Below, piece after piece: positions 58,596 through 64,000 of a stretch of DNA of 64,000 nucleotides; the stretch's first letter is position 1, and each line of letters begins with the position of its first letter. The stretch covers positions 1-64,000 of the forward strand of contig NZ_JARBDC010000033.1 of NCBI RefSeq assembly GCF_036577625.1, given 5' to 3'. The stretch is from Paenibacillus_AB sp036577625 (lineage in GTDB: Bacteria; Bacillota; Bacilli; Paenibacillales; NBRC-103111). The notes under the pieces were generated by a model that saw only the letters and a program-made list of their open reading frames with translations, was not told the origin of the DNA and made no database searches. A program made the translations under genes and the position numbers.

Positions 58596-59798
58596 ATGAT
58601 AAAGCTAGAACGGACAAAAGCGGGGGATGAGGCTTTGCGAAGCGACCTTACATGGACCGATTATATCGTGCGGGGCGGTCTGCCCCATACGGCAAGAAAA
58701 CTGGAGCGCGGAGAGCCGGTGACGGTCGCGTTTATCGGAGGTTCCGTAACGGTGGGGGCGGGCGCTTCCGATCCGGGTAAAACCGGCTATCGCGCACTGC
58801 TGGCCGACTATTTGCGCCGAACGTATCCTCGTTCGGAGTTCGCTTTCGTCAACGCGGCGATCGGCGGGACGGACTCGACGTACGGCGCTTTTCGGCTGAA
58901 GGCTCACGCGCTCGACAAAGCGAGCGTCGATCTGCTGTTCGTCGAGTTCGCCGTTAACGACGCCGGCGACAAGGAGGCGTCCGTACGCGCGATGGAAGGC
59001 ATCGTCCGGAGGACAATGCGGACCGGCCCGACAACGGAGCTTTGTTTGCTGTATACCGCAAACGAGACCGGAGTCGCCCGGTTTGCGGAAGGCGGAGTTC
59101 CCGCCAATATCGTTCACCACGAGATGGTCGCGGAACGTTACGGACTGCCGTCCGTTTGTCTCGCCCGCGCCGTCGCCCGGATCATCGGGGCCGGAGACAT
59201 GCGGTGGAGCGATTTCAGCCGGGACTCCGTTCATCCGAACGATCGCGGGCACCGGCTTTACGCCGATTATTTGGAAGCGTTTTTAAGCCGCGTGCTGACG
59301 AAGACGGGCGACGACAACGGTGGGACCGAGGCTGCGGATCTCCCGCCGCCGCTGGATCCGTTCTGCTACGAACGGGGGGAATTGGCGATACCGAACGGCT
59401 CCGTGCACGCTCCGGGTTGGCGCGAGCTTCCCGGGTGGTCGGCGGACCGGGTGTGCAACTGGAAGCCTCCGGCCGACATCGTGCTCGGAGACGAGCCGGG
59501 CGCCCCGCTTGTCCTCCGATTCGACGGGACCGCGGCGGGAATCGCCTTTCTGGCCGGCATGGATACCGGTTCGATCGAAGTCGCGGTCGACGAAGGGCCG
59601 TACCGGACCGTGGAGCTGTTCGATCGATACTGCACGCAATTTTATCGCCCGAAGGCGGTCGTGCTGGCGGACGGACTGCCGCCGGGAAGCCATACGCTCG
59701 CTATTCGAATATCCGAGAACAAGCATGCCGACAGTACCGGACGCTCGCTTCGGCTACTATACGGGATGGTAAACGGATCGTTTCTCGGCTGGGAGTAG
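58596..59798 (+). CDS. SGNH/GDSL-type hydrolase with C-terminal beta domain
   Basis: The 400-residue product has the four SGNH blocks: FIGGSVTVGAG (Ser nucleophile; GGS instead of GDS), GGTDSTYG, FVEFAVND (Asn block) and DSVHPNDRGH (Asp and His). These cover residues about 45-230. The remaining ~150 residues resemble a carbohydrate-binding beta domain (RFDGTAAGIAFLAGMDTGSI). Such proteins remove acetyl or other esters from sugars. The start is the first in-frame ATG; a Shine-Dalgarno is weak. No signal peptide. Confidence 0.8.
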   Translation: MIKLERTKAGDEALRSDLTWTDYIVRGGLPHTARKLERGEPVTVAFIGGSVTVGAGASDPGKTGYRALLADYLRRTYPRSEFAFVNAAIGGTDSTYGAFRLKAHALDKASVDLLFVEFAVNDAGDKEASVRAMEGIVRRTMRTGPTTELCLLYTANETGVARFAEGGVPANIVHHEMVAERYGLPSVCLARAVARIIGAGDMRWSDFSRDSVHPNDRGHRLYADYLEAFLSRVLTKTGDDNGGTEAADLPPPLDPFCYERGELAIPNGSVHAPGWRELPGWSADRVCNWKPPADIVLGDEPGAPLVLRFDGTAAGIAFLAGMDTGSIEVAVDEGPYRTVELFDRYCTQFYRPKAVVLADGLPPGSHTLAIRISENKHADSTGRSLRLLYGMVNGSFLGWE

Positions 59799-59808
59799 CT
59801 CAGCCGGC

Positions 59809-59836
59809 CGGCGAACGCGGGTTCGCCGATTTTTTC
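59809..59836 (+). terminator. Terminator of the SGNH hydrolase gene
   Basis: CGGCGAAC (59809-59816) pairs with GTTCGCCG (59821-59828), followed by ATTTTTT. Confidence 0.88.
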
Positions 59837-59939
59837 GATTGTCCATCATCATCATTCGCTTCCGTACATATACTGCTATCACCGACCCGATCCGAAATCG
59901 TCCGTTTTTGGCGAGGCGGATATTTGGAGGTGATGCGAC

Positions 59940-60041
59940 ATGGAGCGAAACGGCGGCTCGGCCGTTCGCGGATTGCTGTTCGCGATACTATTGGTCGCCC
60001 CGGTATGGGCCCTTATCGCATGGCTGTGGAGTCACTCGTGA
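59940..60041 (+). CDS. 33-residue membrane peptide
   Basis: The product reads MERNGGSAVRGLLFAILLVA then PVWALIAWLWSHS. It has one membrane helix (about 11-30) and a perfect Shine-Dalgarno TTGGAGGTGA 7 bp before the ATG. The stop overlaps a terminator hairpin. These are strong signs of a real small gene. No family is recognised. It ends the SGNH region, facing the minus-strand DedA gene. Confidence 0.72.
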   Translation: MERNGGSAVRGLLFAILLVAPVWALIAWLWSHS

Positions 60042-60056
60042 GAGTGGCTTTTTTGT
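60030..60056 (+). terminator. Terminator overlapping the 33-residue gene
   Basis: AGTCACTC (60030-60037) pairs with GAGTGGCT (60042-60049), followed by TTTTTG. Confidence 0.82.
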
Positions 60057-60070
60057 CTTTGGAAATGCGT

Positions 60071-60565
60071 TCACGCAAAATCGAAATGATAACCGACGAA
60101 ATAGCCCAGCGTAATGAAGAACAGACACCAAACGAGCGCCCCGACGCCGGCGAACAGCAAATATTTGCGCTGGCTCATGCCGCTGACGCCGGACAAATAG
60201 CACGTCAAATGCCGGATGCCCGGGATGAAGTAGCCGAAGCTGACCGTCCACGGCCCGTACCGGTCGAACCATCGCTCGGCCGTTCCGAGCCGTTTCGGCG
60301 TCAGCTTGATCCATTTCCCGTATTTCCGCAGCGCCGGCTTGCCGACCGAACGGCCGACCCAGTAGCTGACGACCATTCCCGTCATCGCACCCATCAGGCT
60401 CACCGCAACGGCGGCCGGATAATAAAACATGCCGATCGACGCCAAATAGCCGATAAACGTCAGCAGCAGCTCGTCCGGTACCGGGATGCCGACAATGCCC
60501 AACGCCAGCAGTACATAAAGCGCGATATAGCCGTATTGACCGATCAGATCCTGTACAACGTGCAC
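60071..60565 (-). CDS. DedA family membrane protein
   Basis: This 164-residue SNARE-associated/DedA protein begins MHVVQDLIGQYGYIALYVLL and has GIVGIPVPDELLLTFIGYLA, then GRSVGKPALRKYGKWIKLTP and FVGRFIPG-type FGYFIPGIRHLTCYLSGVSG. Family members move polyprenyl- or phospholipid across the membrane. GGAGTGAATCG precedes the ATG. The AI-2E gene lies 100 bp upstream in the same direction. Confidence 0.9.
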   Translation of the reverse strand: MHVVQDLIGQYGYIALYVLLALGIVGIPVPDELLLTFIGYLASIGMFYYPAAVAVSLMGAMTGMVVSYWVGRSVGKPALRKYGKWIKLTPKRLGTAERWFDRYGPWTVSFGYFIPGIRHLTCYLSGVSGMSQRKYLLFAGVGALVWCLFFITLGYFVGYHFDFA

Positions 60566-60667
60566 ATCGATTCACTCCGTTTCGGCAAATGCAACAAGCT
60601 GCCGTTCCGCGAAAGCGGAAGCGTGGCGGCGGGAAGAGCGGGCTTCCGGTCCGTTTTCCCGGCCGCA

Positions 60668-61708
60668 CTATTTGCGGACAGGCGTTTCCGGCAGCCGGTC
60701 GGCCGGCTTGCCGATCGTTTGAACCTCCAAAATATCGAGCAAAAAGACGAACGTCGGAATGCCGACGATCAGCCCCCATACGCCGAAAAAGTGTTCGGAA
60801 AACAGCAGGACGACGAACGTGAAAAACATCGGCAAATGCGTTTTCGACGCCATCAGCCGCGGATTGAGCACGTACGCCTCGAGCGCGTGAATGAGCGTGA
60901 CCGTGACGAGCAGGTAGACGATATAGAGCAAACCGCCGATGCTGTAGGCGATCGCGCATAACGGGATGAGCGACAAAAAGACGCCGGCGACCGGCACGAG
61001 TCCCAAAACGAAAATGAGCAGCGCTAGCGCGAACAAGTTGGGAAAGCCCATGATCCACAGCGCGAGCGTCGTCAAGACGCAGTTGATGAATGCGATCAGC
61101 AGCTGGGTTTCGATCACTTTCCCGAACGTATGGATAAACTTGCGGCCGAAAAACTCGATCTCGTTGAACAGCCAGCCGAGCTTGCTCGTCCGGAATTGGC
61201 GCGTAAACCGGATCACGTTCTCCTTGCCGAGCAGCAAAAACAGGCTGAGCAGCAGGGCAAGGAACAGATGAAAGCCCCAATTGCTTATTTTCATCGCGAA
61301 ATCGAGCCCGTGCTTCACCATTCCCTGCACGTCGATCGTATCCAGAAACGAGACGAGGTACCCCGACAATTCGTTGTCTTGCGGCAGCGTGCCGGCGCGC
61401 TTCACCAGGTCGATCAGCTGTCCCGCCTGATTGATGAGAGCGGGAAACAGCTTGAAGCCGCCGGCTACGAGCAGCGAAGCGAGCAGGACGTACAACAGCG
61501 CCAGCACCAGCTTCGGATTGACCGGAACGAGGCGGCGGACGAAACGGCATACGTAAAAATGGATCCGGTCCATCAGAAACGTAAACAGAAACGTCAGCAG
61601 CATCATGTTCAGCATGCTGCGGAGCAAGTACAGAATAAGGCAAAACAAGGCGAGAATGCCGAATCGTTTCACGTCTTTGTTTTGCAGCAGGCCGATGAAA
61701 ACGTTCAT
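60668..61708 (-). CDS. AI-2E family transporter
   Basis: The 346-residue membrane protein has about seven helices and matches the AI-2E family (KLVLALLYVLLASLLVAGGF, then NELSGYLVSFLDTI and LFALALLIFVLGLVPVAGVF). The start 61708 has AAAGGATG 9 bp before it; an ATG 9 bp upstream is inside that site. Members export small molecules or move ions; the name comes from a few quorum-signal exporters. Substrate unknown. Confidence 0.88.
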   Translation of the reverse strand: MNVFIGLLQNKDVKRFGILALFCLILYLLRSMLNMMLLTFLFTFLMDRIHFYVCRFVRRLVPVNPKLVLALLYVLLASLLVAGGFKLFPALINQAGQLIDLVKRAGTLPQDNELSGYLVSFLDTIDVQGMVKHGLDFAMKISNWGFHLFLALLLSLFLLLGKENVIRFTRQFRTSKLGWLFNEIEFFGRKFIHTFGKVIETQLLIAFINCVLTTLALWIMGFPNLFALALLIFVLGLVPVAGVFLSLIPLCAIAYSIGGLLYIVYLLVTVTLIHALEAYVLNPRLMASKTHLPMFFTFVVLLFSEHFFGVWGLIVGIPTFVFLLDILEVQTIGKPADRLPETPVRK

Positions 61709-61911
61709 GCGATACATCCTTTCGGGGCGCGGGTCGTCTGCGGGTACTCGTTCCCGTCAGTATAACAGGCCGCTGTGTACTTCATGTGTTCATCGATCGT
61801 TCAAGCACGGCTTCCGTCCGCGGACATACAAAAAACACACGGATCGGTTATACTGGAAATCGAAGCTTGGATGAGCGAGCCGGAATTCCGGAAATCGGAG
61901 GTGCATGCGAA

Positions 61912-62592
61912 TTGAAGCGGAGCGTATTGCTGGTGGAAGACGAAAGCCGGATCCGGGAAATCGTCGCCGATTATTTCGCGGAGGAGCAGTGGACGGTGCA
62001 CGAGGCGGACAACGGCGGCGATGCGCTGGATATGCTGGAGACGATGAGGCCCGATCTCGTCATCCTCGATATATGGCTGCCGGGGCTCGACGGCTGGACG
62101 GTTTGCAAACGAATACGGGCGAAATCCGATATCCCGATCATCATGCTGACCGCCAGGTCGGAGGACGACGACAAGCTGCTCGGCTTCGAGCTCGGCGCGG
62201 ACGATTACGTGACGAAGCCGTTCAGCCCGAGGCTGCTCGTCGCACGGGCGAAAACGCTGATCAAGCGGGTCGAAGGGACGGTCGGCAAAGACGACCATAT
62301 TATCCGGTTCGGCCGCGTCGTCGTCAACAAACGGGCGCACCGCGTCGACATCGACGGAAGCGGGATCGAGCTGTCTCCCAAAGAATACGAGCTGCTGCTC
62401 TACTTATATAAGAACGCCGGCATCGTTCTTTCGCGCGAAACGATTTTGGACCAGCTGTGGGGGTTCGATTACGACGGCGACGCGCGGGTCGTCGATACGC
62501 ACATCAAAAAGCTGAGAAGCAAGCTGGGCGACGAAGCCCGCCATATCCGCACCGTCATTCGCGCCGGGTATAAGTTCGAGGAGGACCGATGA
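61912..62592 (+). CDS. OmpR-family response regulator
   Basis: The 226-residue regulator has a receiver with D53 as phosphoacceptor (VILDIWLPGLDGW), and KPF (Lys) near 102. The winged-helix output domain is at about 130-225 (LSPKEYELLLYLYKNAGIVL, then VVDTHIKKLRSKLG). The start is TTG 61912, with GGAGGTG 8 bp before it; no ATG fits. It overlaps the kinase gene by 4 bp (ATGA). It acts with that kinase; signal unknown. Confidence 0.92.
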   Translation: MKRSVLLVEDESRIREIVADYFAEEQWTVHEADNGGDALDMLETMRPDLVILDIWLPGLDGWTVCKRIRAKSDIPIIMLTARSEDDDKLLGFELGADDYVTKPFSPRLLVARAKTLIKRVEGTVGKDDHIIRFGRVVVNKRAHRVDIDGSGIELSPKEYELLLYLYKNAGIVLSRETILDQLWGFDYDGDARVVDTHIKKLRSKLGDEARHIRTVIRAGYKFEEDR

Positions 62593-64000
62593 GCGGCCGC
62601 GGAGTCGTCGTCAAGCTGTTCGCGATTACGGCGTCGCTGTTCGTCGCCTTTTACGCGATCGTGCTCGTCAGCCAGCTGCTCTTTTTCGAGCAGTTTTACG
62701 AGCATTACAAGCTGTCCGCGCTCGGCAAAAAGCTGCGGACGTTCGGGCAGCATTACGCGCAAATGCGCGACGACGACCGTATCTCCCGCGAAATCGCCCT
62801 GTTCATCAACAAAAACAAATCCCAGCTGGCGATTTTGACCCCGGAAGGCAAAATCGTCCACGATAACCCGTTCCGAATCGTCATCCGTGAGCCGGACGGG
62901 CATCAGGTGAAAGTGTCGCTGTCGACGTTCGCCTCCAAAGGACGCGAACTGCAGGCGGCCAAGCTGAAGCGCGGGGACCGGATCGAGGTCGAAGGCTTTT
63001 TCGAGGACGAAACGGCACGCGACTGGCTGTACCCGGTCGAAATCAAAAAAGCGGGCGCGAAAGAAATTCGCGGCCTGGAAGGGATCGAGACGCCGTACCC
63101 GCGGGAGCGCATCGTCGGCGACATTACGGAGCTGCTGCTCCCGGGGCTGAAGCAGTGGAATTTGCGCCAGGGGATGCTGTCGCTCGCTCTCGAGGAATGG
63201 TTCCCGCTGTCGGACGCCCATAAGGCGGAGCTGCAAAAAGGGAACCGCATCGAGGAGGAATGGATCGATTCGTGGAGCGGCGTGCGCAGCTTCATCGCGA
63301 TCCAGCCGGTCATGCGGGACGGCCGCGTCAGCGAGCTCATTTTCGCCTTTGCGTCGCTGCAGCAAATCAGCGAGGCGTACGACGCGCTGCAGCTGTTTTA
63401 CGTCTATATCGGAATCGGCGGCTTCCTGCTCATTTTGCTGCTGTCGCTCATTTTCTCCCGATTGATCGCAAGGCCGATCGTCTCGCTGAACAACGTCGCC
63501 CGCCGCATGGCCAAGCTGGACTTTACGGCGAAGTCGCCGATTCGCCGCAACGACGAAATCGGCAGCCTGTCGAACAGCCTGAACAGCTTGTCCGAGACGC
63601 TCGACGCGACGCTGAAGGAGCTGCAGCTGGCGAACGAGCAGCTGAGAGAAGACGTGGAGCACAAGAAGCGGATCGAGCATATGCAGAAGGAGTTCGTATC
63701 GAACGCCTCGCACGAGCTGAAAACGCCGCTCAGCGTCGTCAGAGGGTTCGCCGAAGGGCTGAAGGACGGCGTAGGCGAAAGCAAGCGGGAACGGTATATC
63801 GAAGTCATATTGGACGAAACGGAGAAGATGGAGGAGCTCGTCAAAGACATGCTCGAGCTCGCCAGACTGGAGTCGAAATCGATCAAGCCGAAAAAAAGCG
63901 TCTTCTCGATCGGCGAGCTGACGGAGGACGTCGTCGACAAGCTGTCGCATCATTTGAAGGACAAGTCGCTTACCGTCGTCACGGTCGCGGCGAACGAGCA
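62589..64000 (+). CDS. Sensor histidine kinase, truncated by the right edge
   Basis: The visible 470 residues have TM1 at about 8-28, an extracellular sensor region of about 240 residues, TM2 near 275-297 (IGIGGFLLILLLSLIFSRLI), a HAMP-like segment and the phosphoacceptor H375 in SNASHELKTPLSVVRGF. The ATP-binding domain lies beyond the window. It overlaps the response regulator stop. The sensor domain shows no recognised family. The frame stays open to 64000. Confidence 0.92.
   Translation, partial: MSGRGVVVKLFAITASLFVAFYAIVLVSQLLFFEQFYEHYKLSALGKKLRTFGQHYAQMRDDDRISREIALFINKNKSQLAILTPEGKIVHDNPFRIVIREPDGHQVKVSLSTFASKGRELQAAKLKRGDRIEVEGFFEDETARDWLYPVEIKKAGAKEIRGLEGIETPYPRERIVGDITELLLPGLKQWNLRQGMLSLALEEWFPLSDAHKAELQKGNRIEEEWIDSWSGVRSFIAIQPVMRDGRVSELIFAFASLQQISEAYDALQLFYVYIGIGGFLLILLLSLIFSRLIARPIVSLNNVARRMAKLDFTAKSPIRRNDEIGSLSNSLNSLSETLDATLKELQLANEQLREDVEHKKRIEHMQKEFVSNASHELKTPLSVVRGFAEGLKDGVGESKRERYIEVILDETEKMEELVKDMLELARLESKSIKPKKSVFSIGELTEDVVDKLSHHLKDKSLTVVTVAANE

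Noticed and set aside
58090..58599. Plus-strand Ala/Met/Pro-rich open frame over the heptad gene
   Set aside because: It mirrors the 21-bp repeats; the minus strand has the Shine-Dalgarno and a typical start.

Overview
The window looks like chromosomal DNA from a GC-rich, low-pathogenicity-type Firmicute of the Paenibacillaceae (Paenibacillus/Cohnella-like). The evidence is Gram-positive Shine-Dalgarno sites of the GGAGG type before almost every gene, Bacillus-type LexA and catabolite-type operators, lipoprotein-type solute-binding proteins, a YesN-type response regulator, SLH and PrcB-like domains, and a Bacillus-like set of inositol genes. No transposase, phage module, CRISPR array or plasmid gene is visible. 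Taxonomy is inferred from gene style only.

Layout. 1-0.9 kb: repeat-rich intergenic DNA. 0.9-5.1 kb: two tandem YtrA-type cassettes (GntR repressor, ABC ATPase, permease), each behind its own sigma-A promoter with an inverted-repeat operator over the -10. 5.3-6.9 kb: a secreted repeat protein with a dockerin-like end. 6.9-8.3 kb: a long intergenic stretch with degenerate tandem repeats, a dispersed repeat shared with the left end, and an orphan terminator. 8.3-9.4 kb: an ECF-like sigma gene with a possible LexA box upstream. 9.4-18.4 kb: carbohydrate genes (AraC regulator, orphan solute-binding lipoprotein, GH78 rhamnosidase, YesN-like response regulator, ADP-ribosylglycohydrolase-family protein).

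18.4-31.7 kb is a myo-inositol catabolic locus: LacI regulator, solute-binding lipoprotein, a divergent GDPD-like protein, then iolD, iolE, iolC, iolA, iolJ, iolG, iolB and a second LacI regulator. Together the iol genes would take myo-inositol through 2-keto-inositol, the trione, 5-deoxyglucuronate, DKG, DKGP and malonate semialdehyde to acetyl-CoA and DHAP. A 15-bp motif is shared, in opposite orientation, between the leader of the first LacI gene and the front of iolD and is a candidate common operator.

32-39.7 kb: a MacB-like ABC export operon (ATPase, lipoprotein adaptor, FtsX permease, second ATPase) ending in a sugar-type solute-binding lipoprotein. 39.7-40.9 kb: pgpA-like gene, a small gene, and tRNA-fMet plus a CAU tRNA, probably Ile2. 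41.1-49.7 kb: the most unusual cluster. It holds three Gfo/Idh oxidoreductases, an IolE-like TIM-barrel isomerase, two sulfatase-fold enzymes with Thr at the formylglycine position, an APS-kinase (CysC) homologue and an AraC regulator. 49.8-52.1 kb: two cobalamin-type binding proteins on the minus strand behind a cobalamin riboswitch with its own terminator. 52.2-53.7 kb: a canonical Cys-type sulfatase; then tRNA-Leu.

54-64 kb: ECF sigma/anti-sigma pair, an SLH/PrcB-like secreted protein, an SOS-boxed yolD-like gene, several small genes including a spore-coat-like protein made of 11 GWHGGQ-type heptads, an SGNH hydrolase, a 33-aa membrane peptide, DedA and AI-2E family membrane proteins, and an OmpR/histidine kinase pair whose kinase runs off the right edge.
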